From Cyanophora paradoxa (taxonomy: Eukaryota; Glaucocystophyceae; Cyanophorales; Cyanophoraceae): a stretch of DNA of 64,000 bases. How positions within the stretch are numbered: position 1 is the stretch's first letter; the number at the start of each line of letters is the position of its first letter. Position numbers and translations under genes: made by a program. The stretch is taken from NCBI GenBank assembly GCA_004431415.1, contig QPMI01000063.1:1-64000 (forward strand), written 5' to 3'. Below, one piece after another: positions 11,728-22,300 of this stretch. Below the pieces are notes generated by a model. That model saw only the letters and a list, made by a program, of their open reading frames with translations. It did no database searches and was not told the origin of the DNA.

Positions 11728-11780
11728 ATTAAGGATCATTGGTAGATTTTTTATGTTGCAGTATAATAAAAGAGAATATA

Positions 11781-13150
11781 ATGGATATCACTTCCACTCT
11801 TCAAAGACTTTCGCTGAAAGAAGCCCTAACAACCCCAGAGGAGGCGAAAGCCTTTTTCCTGGATAACTCCCTTATGCTTGGTCTCGAATCCAAGTCTAAG
11901 CCAGTTCTAGTTGTTGTGAATCCCAGCAATACTTTTGAGAATAATGTAGGAAATCGCATTTCCTTCAAGCTACCTCGCTACAATTTCTGTGGAAAACTCG
12001 AACTTGCTTTCGACCTTCCAGCTATTACTTTTGCTGGTGATACTGACCTAGTTCGAAATGGATACACTCGCCCTGTCGGTGCTTTAGTTCAGCGACTTGA
12101 AATTACCTATGGATCTTACACCTACCACATCCCCTCTGATTTCCTTGCTCATTTCCCCCTGGTCTATTACTCGGAGGATCAACTAGCTAAAAAGAAACGC
12201 TCAATGGGCATGGTTCATGGTATCCCTGCTCATGGAACTAACCGACTTGGTGGCTCATTCTTTGTTGAAATCCCAGTGCCTTGGCTAAATCACTATCTTC
12301 CCCTTGGTGCTTTATCTGGTGAAATGGTTGTTACTGTTTGGTTTAAGGATGCTGACAAGGGTTATGTCGAAACTTCCTATGGTGGTCGTGGTCTTACTGT
12401 TGCAGCAGCTGATGTAGATTATTCAAAAGATGATGGTCTTGGAACTGCCCCTGCTGAAACTGTTCTGGCAAATGTTGGTCAAAACATCACAGACTTTACT
12501 CTTGGTGCAACAACCCCTGTCATTTCTATTACTTCTCCTCGCCTTTACATGCATGCTATTAATGTTTCTGATGAGCTTTTCGCTACTGTAATTGAAAAGG
12601 TTAAGACTACTGGCATGGCTATTCCTGCTCTAGACATTGGGTTTGTTGATGCTAGTGCTTTCCCTGCCAAGGGCAATGCCCAACCCAATCGAATTAACCT
12701 CTCTCAAATCTCAGGTCTTGTATATGCTCTGCTTGTTTCAGTTCGTGATAATGCAACTGTTGACAAAGCCACTGGCTCCCACAGTGTTCTTAAGACCTAT
12801 GCCAACTCCAAAGAGATAACATTCACAACTGAAATAAATGGTCAGCGACTTTTTGCCACTGAGCCAATTTCCCTACTCAAAGGTGCTGAGCTAATTGCTG
12901 ATGCTTCAAATGCTCTAACATGGATAAGGTTGCTGATCGCTATGTCCTTTCAGGATTGCCTTTCTGCCTTGATGGAGAAAAGGCGATTCGAAATATTGCC
13001 CAGTCTGGTTATGTTGATTTAACAAATTCCTCCTCTTCATTCCTCACCCTCTACATGCCTTCAGATAAGGTAATCGATGTTAATGTTCGCGCTCTCATGC
13101 ATAGCTTTATTATTGTCGACAAAGATGGTTTACGCAGAATTAATTTATAG
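11781..13150 (+). pseudogene. MCP: Major capsid protein (double jelly-roll type), one frameshift
   Basis: About 456 residues long, beginning MDITSTLQRLSLKEALTT. The length, a beta-rich composition, the position between the minor capsid and ATPase genes, and segments such as NRISFKLPRYNFCGKLELAF and WLNHYLPLGALSG fit the double jelly-roll major capsid proteins of PLVs and relatives. These form pseudo-hexagonal trimers building the icosahedral shell. One single-base shift at about 12,917 separates the last 76 codons (ending GLRRINL). An A missing from a short run there restores the frame. An in-frame ATG at 11739 exists, but the one at 11781 follows an AT-rich, promoter-like leader and is preferred. 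The closest subgroup cannot be named without a search. Confidence 0.7.
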
Positions 13151-13154
13151 ATTG

Positions 13155-13170
13155 TTACGATATATCGTAA
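13155..13170. terminator. Perfect 16-bp palindrome after capsid gene
   Basis: TTACGATATATCGTAA is a perfect palindrome 4 bases after the major capsid stop codon. It could be a transcript 3'-end signal or a protein-binding site. The role is inferred only from position. Confidence 0.35.
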
Positions 13171-13222
13171 GGCATTTAAGGAAAAAGTGATTATTTATTT
13201 TTGAAAACATTTAAAAAGTCAA

Positions 13223-14154
13223 ATGTCGCATACTCGTGAAACTTTCATAGCCAAGGCTATTCAGGTCCATGGTGAAAAGTATGATTATTCGAAAGTTGAA
13301 TTTCATGGGGTAATGAAGAAAATTACTATAGTCTGCAGAATTTGCAACACTGAGTTTATTCAAGCTGCCCATAGTCACATAAACTCTAAATGTGGCTGTC
13401 CAGCTTGTGGGAATATCAAAAAAGGAAAATCGCATAGGTTGACTCAAGATGAGTTTGTTGAAAGGGCCAAGCAGAAACATAAAGATCTGTACGATTATTC
13501 GGAGTCTGTTTATATAAGGACAGATGACCCTATAACAATTTTCTGCAAGAAATGTCAGGAATATTTCACTCAAAAGCCACACAAACACATGCAAGGAGAT
13601 GGGCATGCAAAATGTAAAATGGATCGCATCAAAGATAAGTTGCAAATGGGGATTGAGAAGTTTACAGAGAGGGCATTAAAACTCTACGGGATAACTATGA
13701 CTTATCTAAAGCTGAGTATGTTAATGCAAGAACAAAAGTTACCATTATCTGTAAGAAGTGTGATCTTGAATTCAAAAAGACACCAAGCGATTTTCTCAAT
13801 GGGTATGGCTGTCTGTCATGTAGATCGTCTATTGGTGAGACGAAAGTTCAAGCAGCCCTAAAAGAAATTGGTTTAGACTTCTCAATATCCCACAGATTTC
13901 CTGATTGCAAGCATAAAAGAGTTCTCCCATTCGATATTTATATTCCATCTCTCAAAATTGCAATTGAATATGATGGTATACAACATTTCAAACCTGTGGA
14001 ACAGTTTGGAGGTCAGAAGGCCTTTGAAGATACCCAAATTCGTGATGGAATTAAAAATCGGTACTGTGAAGCTAATAATATCAAACTCCTAAGAATCCCA
14101 TACACCGAAACTGATATTGAGGGCTGCATTAAACGATTTCTATCTCACCTGTAA
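13223..14154 (+). pseudogene. Zinc-ribbon repeat endonuclease-like protein, one frameshift
   Basis: Three zinc-ribbon-like repeats, each a G-x-K-Y-D-Y/L-S-K pattern followed by paired C-x2-C knuckles, occupy the first two thirds. The C-terminal part has FDIYIPSLKIAIEYDGIQHF, matching the core of PD-(D/E)XK or very-short-patch-repair-like nucleases (acidic residue, then E-Y-D-G). Proteins with this layout in phages and protist viruses are known or suspected mobile endonucleases. The frame breaks at a GGG run (13688-13690), where one missing base would join the parts. It sits between the capsid and ATPase genes, a typical site for a selfish endonuclease insertion. The cleavage target is unknown. 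Confidence 0.65.
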
Positions 14155-14207
14155 ACCATTTTCAGTCTCCCTGCATTATTTTTATCTGTCTCTTTATAGA
14201 GAGAACC

Positions 14208-14715
14208 ATGAACGATTTGGATGAATTTGTGGCTGGTGAAATGATTAATCCCCCTTTTCGAGTCCTAGCAATTGGTAAATCAGCAACTGGTAAATCAGAA
14301 GCTGTAAAGTATTGGTTGAAGCAACTGCATGATGCCAAAAAGATTGATGTTGTATTAGTTGTGAGTGGGACTAGCTTCAATCATTTCTGGGATAAAGTGG
14401 CAACACTGCAACTGGGAAAGTGGGATGCCCCTTACATTGCTAAATTGCTAGATGAGAGGCAAGAGAAAATAGAAAAGGGCGAACCTGTTAACCAGTTATG
14501 TGTAGTTTTAGATGATCTTATAGATAATGAGATTGTAGACCTAACTCGTGATAAAATTATTGGCTCTCTGTATTCCAGAGGTCGCCATTCGAAAATATCC
14601 ATTATCTGCATCACACAAAAGCTAAGGAAAGTCTCTTCGACTATTCGAGTTAATTCGGACTATGCAATGTTTCTAAGTGCTGCAAATCGCAAAGAACTTG
14701 AAGCCATAGAGGACC
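14208..14715 (+). pseudogene. Packaging ATPase (FtsK/HerA, A32-like), 3' truncated
   Basis: The protein begins MNDLDEFVAGEMINPPFRVL. It has a Walker A motif GKSATGKS near residue 24, a Walker B motif (CVVLDDLI) near residue 105 and an ISIICITQK sensor-like stretch. This is the order found in genome-packaging ATPases of PLVs, virophages and giant viruses, which pump DNA into the preformed capsid. About 168 residues are intact with no frameshift. Homology is lost after KELEAIEDP, where composition jumps to GC-rich, so the C-terminal third is missing. The remaining codons (to 14,792) are most likely flanking sequence read by chance. Confidence 0.8.
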
Positions 14716-14725
14716 CCTTTCTCCC
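14706..14725. other. Virus / non-virus junction
   Basis: AT-rich intronless viral coding sequence stops inside the ATPase and is replaced within a few bases by a C-rich stretch. No terminal inverted repeat or target duplication could be recognised here. This may be a deletion breakpoint, an insertion boundary or an assembly join. Confidence 0.6.
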
Positions 14726-14821
14726 GCCCCCCTTCACCCGCCGCCTGCGCTCGCCGGTGTTCTTTGTCGGAATCGTTGCTTTAATTATATAGTTGATGTC
14801 CTCCAATCCGGCGTCTACACC

Positions 14822-14870
14822 TTTATAATCCTAATTTTCGCCGAATTTTATAATCCTAATTTTCGCCTAA
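14822..14870. repeat. 25-bp tandem duplication, AT-rich
   Basis: The unit tttataatcctaattttcgc occurs twice with 25-base spacing, beginning at 14822 and 14847. It lies upstream of the ORF at 14904 and may be promoter or breakpoint sequence. Confidence 0.7.
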
Positions 14871-14903
14871 TTTTCCTCGCATTCATAATCGATATCGCAG
14901 GTA

Positions 14904-15434
14904 TTGCTGCCTTTGGAGTGCCAGGCAAGCTTTGCAGCTCAATTTTACCCTCAACGGTTAAATGTATCTGTATTTGAGTGGCTGTATCGAGCAGGCTACG
15001 TCACGAGTGCGATCAGTAGTATTCTGGCGGGAGGTGCTGCGATTTTCACCAACAGGTCGTTTACCACGCGAGTGTGCCCGGATCTTCAATTCATCTTTGC
15101 GCGCGCTGCGCGGCAATTGACCAAAGCTCAGACGCTCGCGAACCTCGATGGTGGCGCACTGGGAGATTACGCTTCGAAGGTACAAGCTATCACAAAGAAG
15201 CTGCAAGCAAAGATCGATGTCCTGTTGGAGGATTATCACAAGCTTGTGCGGGCCGTGCAAAATCCGGCTGCGCAGCCTGTTCTTGCCCTCGCGGGCGCCC
15301 TTATCGAAATCATCTCCGATGAGCTTGATGACAAAACGGCGGGCCAGTCAGCCTCCGGTGATACTAATTCAAAGCAGGTCCCTCCAGCGGGACCGACAGC
15401 AGCACCGCCTCAGCTTGAAATCAGAAATGCCTGA
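14904..15434 (+). CDS. Unrecognised protein, 176 residues
   Basis: An open frame starting MLPLECQASFAAQFYPQRLN. It has one hydrophobic segment (VTSAISSILAGGAAIF, about residues 33-48), a long predicted amphipathic helix (about 85-120) and a second helical, hydrophobic stretch (PVLALAGALIEIIS). A low-complexity tail rich in Pro, Ala and Thr follows. I do not recognise a family. A cag just before the ATG (near 14,901) could be a 3' splice site, so the true N-terminus may lie further upstream. Base composition is intermediate between the viral segment and the host genes. It could be a host gene, the remnant of another mobile element, or a more recently acquired gene. Confidence 0.45.
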   Translation: MLPLECQASFAAQFYPQRLNVSVFEWLYRAGYVTSAISSILAGGAAIFTNRSFTTRVCPDLQFIFARAARQLTKAQTLANLDGGALGDYASKVQAITKKLQAKIDVLLEDYHKLVRAVQNPAAQPVLALAGALIEIISDELDDKTAGQSASGDTNSKQVPPAGPTAAPPQLEIRNA

Positions 15435-16374
15435 TCTAAAAAAATCAAGAGCTCATGTAATTTCCTAAAACCAAAAACAAGGTAGATGGGTAGCAGATCT
15501 GTAGTGTAATATTCGAAGCAATCCGATGATCTCGATTGCGACAATCTCGTGCGGAATCACAGGATTGCGACAATCTCGTGCCAGTGCCTGATGGAGTAAG
15601 GAGGGCGTGAGCATGTTTGACTTCTGTGCGTGAGGCCAAATGCAACCAGACTGAACAAAATATGCGCACGATATGGACGATATGCACACGTCATTTTGCA
15701 TAAAATATATGACATGCATACATGACATGACATGCATATGATCTTGAATCATTAATATGTCATGCAGAGAACTTCGGAGCATAGGAATCCGCGCGGCTTC
15801 ACGCGCCGATCGCGATGAACTCGTCGTTATCGACGAGATGCAAATGCTCGACGCTCCCGGAGTCCCTCCTGACAATCAAATCGGCATCAGTTAGTTTCCG
15901 ATGGCGATGCTTAAAGCGCTATTGCGATTTATATGGCGATGCCTTTTCATTCGTTCAAAAAATATTCTAGCAATTATTACATTCGAATTCAGCGGCCGCG
16001 GGGCGAAGGGGCGTAAGACAGCTCCGGCCGCGGGTCCTTAACAAGGGCGGGCGCCACCTCGCCCTGGTCTCCCTAGGCCTCGAGCTCCACGTCGGCGGCG
16101 GGCGATGGGCGGGCGTTTTCAGCGCCCCCCTCGAGCTCGTCCGCCCGCCTCTTCCGGAGGCGGAGCACTCGAGCTCGAGCTCGCGCGCGGCCGATATCGA
16201 TCGCGAAGAGCCGCGTCGCCGTCGCCACCTGCAGGCGGGGCGCTGGACCCGTCGCCATATTGATTGATACTTGTGCCGTGGTGTATATAGTACTCCGAAG
16301 CGCACATCGCGATCGCTCTTCAGTGAGCGGGGCGAAGTTTTCGATTTTTCGCATTTGCACGCTTCAGATTCGGC
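15435..16374. other. Intergenic region with short repeats and a sharp GC step
   Basis: No convincing gene. The 18-mer attgcgacaatctcgtgc occurs twice (near 15,535 and 15,564), and catg-rich palindromic sequence lies around 15,700-15,740. Composition jumps from about half GC to strongly GC-rich at about 15,985. A 62-codon minus-strand frame at 16,073-16,258 is too short and biased to call. Confidence 0.5.
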
Positions 16375-19300
16375 TCACTGGGGCGAAGGAGCGGGGGAAG
16401 AGAGCGGCTCCTCTACGGCTGCGGGGGCGTGCAGCTGGTCGGCCTGGGCCCCCGGCCCACCCTCCCCTCCCGCGGCTCCGACCGGTGGCGGGGAGGCGAC
16501 CTCCTCTGCCGCCCCTTCGCGCGCCTCCTCCGCAGGCGCTGCGGCCGCGGCCGCCCCGTCCATCGCCCCGTCCACCGCTTCCTGCGGATTCATTCCCCCG
16601 CTCGCAGGCGGAGCCCGAGGCTCCTCCGGCTCCTCCGCGAGCTCGCCCGGGGGCGCAGGGGCCCCGTCCGCGGCCGCCCCGTGGGAAGGGGCGGGCTCCG
16701 CTCCCGCGGCGCCGCCCCGCGCGCCCTCGGCATCCGCCCCTCCCCGTCCGCCTCGGCGAAGGGCGGGCGAGCCCTTCGGCGGGCCGGCCGCCGCTGCGCC
16801 GTCCCCGCTGCCGACGCGCCGTCTTCCGCCGCCGGCGCCGCTGCCGTCGCGGCAGCCTGTGGCGCCGCTGGCGCCGCGGCCGCCTGCGGCTCCGCGCTGC
16901 CGCCTGCGGGCTCTGCCTGATGGTCCTCAGGCTTGTGCTCGCCCGCCGCGGCGGTCGGCGGCGCGGCGGCCCGTCGGTGGCCGCCTCGCCCCCCGCCTCC
17001 ACCGCCTCTGCCGCCTCTGACGGGGCACGCCGAGCGTGACGAGCGCGGCGGCGGCCGCCGCGTCGGCGGCGCCCCGGGCCCGCGCCTTGGCGGCGCGCAT
17101 GTTGTTGACGGCGTAGCCCGTCCTGCGCGGCCTCGGGGCCCCCTCGCCGTCCGCCCCGCCGGCCCCCGTCCCTCGTCCTCGGACGCGAGCCGCGCCGGCC
17201 GCTGCCCCGCGACAGCCGCTTCGGCTGCTGCCGCACCGGCACCGGCGCCGGCGCCGGCGCCGCCGCCGCCCTCGGCGCCTCCTCCGCCGAGGTGCCTGCG
17301 GGGCGCCTGGGCAGAAGCCCCCGGGTCCTCCCCTCCCGCGGCCGCCTCCGCTCCGACCGCGGCAACGGCGGCGGCGGCGGCGGCGGCGGCGCCCCTCCGG
17401 CTGCCCTTGCGGGGTACGTACGTCGCTTCGACCGCCGCCTCCTGAGCCGACAGGGTGATCAGGGCCCGACGGGGGCGAGACGGGAGGAAAGGGGTCGGCA
17501 CCTCGAGATCCTGGTCGCCGGGCCCGCCCCGCCCCCGCCTGCGCTTGGCCGCGCTGCCGCCCTTCGCCGGGCTCCTCGCCTTGCCGCCCGCCTGCTGGCC
17601 CGCCGAGGCCTCCGCCGGCTGCCCTGCCGCGCCCTCCGCCGCGTTTTCCGCAGGCGCCGCCGCCTCCCCCGTGGCGCCCTCTGCCGGCGCCGCCGACGCC
17701 GCGTCCGGCGGCGCTGTCGCGGCGGCGGCCGCGGCCTTCTTGCCGCCCCTCGCCCTCTTCGGCGCCGGCGGCTTCGCGGCCGCTCCGCGCGGCTTGCGCT
17801 TGGCGCCGGCGGCCGCCGGGGCCGCCTTGGGCTCCTCGTTGCCCGCCCCCGGCGCAGCGCCGCCGGGCGCGGCGGCGGGCGCGGGATACGCCGGGGCACT
17901 CCGACGAAGACGGCGCCGGGGAGGGCGTCGGCCCGCGGGGCGGCGAACCCGAGGGCCCGCGGGGCTTGGCGGGGCGCCAGCCGGCGGCCGCCGCCGGGAG
18001 CGCCACGTGAACCCCACCCGGGGCGCGGCTTCGCCATCGGCGGCGGCGGCGGGGCCGGGGCGGCGGGGCGGGAGCGGCGGGGCGGGGACAGCGGGGCGGG
18101 GCGGGCATCTGCGGGGCCCGGAGGCGGTCAGCGAGGGATAGAGCGCGGGGGCCGAGGGCCGGCGCGCCTGGCCGATGAGTGGTTCATCGCCGTTCGCTGC
18201 CTGGCCGACCTGCCGGGCGCGCGGCGTCAGCGAAGCGGAGCGGCGATGGCGGGCGGGCGGGCGGGCGGGCGCCGCGCACGGGCACTTGTGCCGAGGCGGA
18301 CTCCAACGCGGCGGCCCGCCGGGTGCGCAGCGGCGGCTGCGAGGGCCCGCCTGCCCCCGCCCCGCCTCCTCCCCGACGACGTGTCCGTCTCCTCCGCCCG
18401 CGCCCGCTTGCGCGCCCCGGCGAGCCTCTTCCTGCGCGGCCCGCCCGCTCAGGGCGGACGAGCGGGGCGGGCCGGGGGCTGCGCACGCCGCCGGGTCGGG
18501 GCGCCAGCCCACCGGGAGGAGGTCGTCGGGCCGCAGCTCCGTCGCGCGGATCGCCCGGCTCGCCGGCGGGCCCTGCATCCCGCGAGGTCGGATAAGAGAT
18601 AACCAGGAGAGGGAGCGCGGGGGCGGGGGCGGGGACCTGGGCGGGCTTGAGGCCGGCGGCCTGGCGCTTGCTGAGCTCGAGGTGGTAGTTCGCCGCCTCG
18701 CCCGTCGCCTTGTGCAGGTTCCGCCACCGCCGCCAGCACTGCCCCCGGGGCCCCCGCACGCCGCCTTCACGCCCCGCCGCCCCGCCCCCGCGAGGCGCGG
18801 GACGGCGCTCGGACCTGGTTGTCCGTCCGCGACTGCAACTCCCCCGCCACCAGCGCCCAGCGCCCTGCGCGCCAGGGGAAGGAAGAACGGGTCAGCGGGG
18901 GCCCGCCCCGCGCCAAACAAGGAGGCGGCGGGCTCGAGGGCCGGGGCGGCCGGCGGACCGAGGCCGTGCTTGGCGACGGCCTCGAGCAGCTTCCGGTCGT
19001 CCTCCGCGTCCCACGCGCCCTACCCCGCGCGCCCGGTCAGTCAGCCGGTCAGTCAGCTCGGGCGGGGCGGGGCGGCGCGGGCCCGCTTGAGGTCCGGGTC
19101 GAGGGTGTTCATGAAGCGCTCCCGGCACTGCGAGTCCGTCCGGTGCGGCACCAGGTCCTGGGGGGGAGGTGAGGGGAGGAGGGGGTACTGGTTGGGAGCC
19201 GCGGGGGCCGGCGCGCCTTGACTTTGGCCCAACTCCGCCCGACCTTCGCCACCGCGTCCAGGAGCATCTGGGGGTACGCGTGTTGATACTAGAAAAGGGG

Positions 19301-22300
19301 GGGGGGGACAAATTCTGCACCTGGTCTTCCTCGCGGGTCCAGCGGCCCTTCTTGATCCCCTGCCCGGCCGGATCCCCTTAATCCTGCCAGGCAGCCCGAA
19401 ACAAAAGGAAGGAAAACGGGGTACGGGATTCAGCGTCTTGTCCCAGCGCAGCTGGCACTGGTACGCCGAGCGCCCGTCGAGCTGCCCCGATACCTGCCGG
19501 GGGCGTGAGCGCGGGGGTACGCGGATTCGGGAGGGGGTACGCGCGATCGTCCAGTTCTCTCCCAGGCGCCCCACGGCCTCGCGAAGCATGCGGTCCTGTG
19601 GGGGTACGGATGCGTCGGCACAATATCACGGGGGAGGGGGGTACGGCGCACTTCCTCGTCGGTCCACTTCCCCTTGGTTAATTCGGTGTTGAGGACGCGC
19701 TGGAACCTGCAGAGGACCTGCCACGCCGTCCTGCGGGGGTACATCAGCTCGGGACGGGGTACCGCATCGAATAGTCTGCTTCGTGCGCGCCTGCCGGAGC
19801 GGAGCTGCTGAGCGATCTTCTCCCAGTCGCGCTCGCCTGCGGGGGTACAGGAAAACAGGAAAGTCGGACGGGGGGGTACATGATTCAGAATGGCGCGTAC
19901 CGGCGCGGAAAAGCTTCAGGATGAGTGCGTCCTCCTCCCTGTCCCACCTGACGAAGGGAGAGAAAGTGAGGGCGCGGGAGAAAAGGTCCCAGCGGGGAGA
20001 GGCGGACTGTGGGGCGGGGGGGGCGGGGCGGGGCGGGGGCGCACCGGGGGTGGCGGTTGTTGCAGGGGTCCTCGTTCGCGTACCACTGCCGCCGCACCTC
20101 CTCCTCCGTCCGCCCCCGCAGCTGCCCGCGCGTGAGGCGCGGGGGGGAAGAAGGCGGGGGGTACGGGCACGCGGACCACGTTGGCGGCGATGTCGGCCCA
20201 GTTGATGGCGAGGAGGGGAACGGACGGGGCGGCCGGGGCGGGGCAGGGGGCGGGGCGCGGCGGGCTGGGCGGGCGGGCTCGGGACGGGGACGGGGGCGGG
20301 GCGGGGGCGGAAGGGAGCTGGCCGATGAGGGAGCTGCCAGGGGTCGGGATCGTGGAGGAGGTGCCGGGGGCCGGGGCGGGGGGACCGACAGCGCCAGAGC
20401 GGGGGGCGTGGGGTGCGGGAGGCGGGGGGTATGTGTGCGGGGGCGGCGATGGCCGCGGGGGCTGGGATAGAACCGGAGGGTCCTGGGGCAGGGGCGGACG
20501 CGGGGGCGGGGATGGGACTGATGGAGGGGCCTGCCGAGAAGGGGCCGGGCAGGGGGCTCGAGGAGGGGGTGGGCGCGGCGGGGAGGGGGGAGGGGGAGGA
20601 GGAGGGGGAGGAGGAGGGGCCGGCGAGGGGGGCGGCGGGGGCAGGGGGAGAAAGCCCCGGGGGGGCGGACGAGGCCACCGGGGAGGGCGCGGGCAGGGCC
20701 GAGCGCGTCGCCGGCTCGGCCATCGCGACGATGGGGCGGTCCCGCTCCCGGTCCACGTGCCGCGCGATCTGGGGGGTACCGGATCGTCTGGCGGGGTACG
20801 AGGGCGAAGCGGGGCTACAGCATGCGCACCGCGATGTCCGTCATGCCGTTGATGCGCTCCTTGATCGCCTGCGGGGTACACGTGCAGACCGTGAGCCGTG
20901 CGGGGGGGGGGGCGGTTGTGGGGTACAGCGCTCGCCTGAAGCTCCGCCTCCGAAGTGACGATACCCAGGCGCGCCTTGTTCCGGACCCTGGGGTACAAGA
21001 ACGCCTCAGAGGCAGCGCAAGGGCGGGGTAGGAGGGGACTCACTCGGCGAGGTTCGCAGCGTACAGGTGCCTCTGGACCTGCCGGGGTACGAGCGCGCCT
21101 GGTGAGAAGGGTACTGGAACTCGAAAGGGGTAAGGCACTCGCCTGGCGCTTGACTTCGATTCGAAGCGTCTCCCTTTCCTTCTCGGACCTGAAATTGGGG
21201 ATCGACCGGATCCGAAACGGCAATCGGGGTAGGAAAAAAGGAGTGAAAGGGGGGTACCAGCGCTTTGGGGCCAGGAATATGACCGGGTTCTCCTCGTCCT
21301 GCAGCTTGCGCGCCTCGACGCCGGCCGGGTCGTAAGGAGGGGGTACGCCCTCTTCGAAGCCGTCAGGGGTACTCGAGCGAGCGCGGTCGGCCGAGCCGGG
21401 GGGTACGGGGGCGCACGGGAGAGGACGGAGAAGTAGGACCGCTCGACGAGCCGCCGGAAGAAGGCCTTATCGGTCTGAGGGAGGAGAGGGGGGAGTCAGG
21501 GGCACAGGGGTACAGCCGAAATAAGGGCAGGGGTACGGACCTTCTGCCAGCCCTGGCCCGGCCCTTGCGCCTGAATCTGCAACACGGAGTCGGTTGGGGT
21601 CAGAGGTGCAGGTGCAAGGAGGGAAGAAGGGGGGGGGGGGGGGAAGGGGGGGAGAGCCCAAAAACGCGCGTACCCCGTCGGCGGCATCGGAGGGGAGGCC
21701 GCCCGCCTGCCGCGAGGCGCGCACGATCGCGAGCCGCACCCGCTTCTGCGAGTGGGGGGGGGGAGCTCGGCGGGGGTACGGCGGCGGGTCGGCGAAGGGG
21801 GGTACAGACCGTGAGCTCCTGGTTCTCAGCGATGGCCTCCCGCACCCGCTTCAGCGCGGCGTACAGCTGCGCCTGGTACTCCTGCGTAGCCCCCCGCCCC
21901 CGCGTCAGGCGCGTACCCCCGTGTGAAGGGGGGTACAGGGCGCCTGGTTGGCTTCGATGGCGCGGTAGACGGGGCAGGAGTCGTCGCGGGGCTGCTGGAG
22001 GTCGAAGGAGGGGAGCATGGCGGCCTCGGCCGTGAAGACCGTCCCGGCCCGGCGCGTCCCCGGGATTGGGAAGCGCCCCGCCCCGGGGGCCTCCGAGGGC
22101 GACCCGGGGGCCGCCCCCGCGCCGCCGCCACCGCCGCCGCCGCCGGCGCCGGCGCCGGCGGCGCGGCGGGAGGAGGAGGAGGAGGAGGAGCGGGCGAGGG
22201 GCAGGGCGTGCGGGGCGCGGCGGACGGCGAGGGCGACGGCGGGGTGGCGGATGGACGCGATGGAGGGGTGCAGCACGCCGGGGCCCTTCACCTCCCCCTT

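Noticed and set aside
15975-15995. EcoRI-NotI-like string (gaattcagcggccgc) at the GC step near 15,985, possibly a cloning adaptor
   Set aside because: Only a partial adaptor resemblance, no vector sequence follows, and GGCCGC is common in this GC-rich genome. A chimeric join is still possible, so read support matters.
16073-16258. Small minus-strand ORF starting MATGPAPRLQVATATRLF
   Set aside because: Only 62 codons, Arg/Ala biased, no homologue recognised and no expression evidence.
16260-18900. Several very long ORFs on both strands in the 16-24 kb region
   Set aside because: GC-rich DNA lacks stop codons by chance. Only the minus-strand frames with MYB exons and acidic Ala/Glu composition carry recognisable protein.
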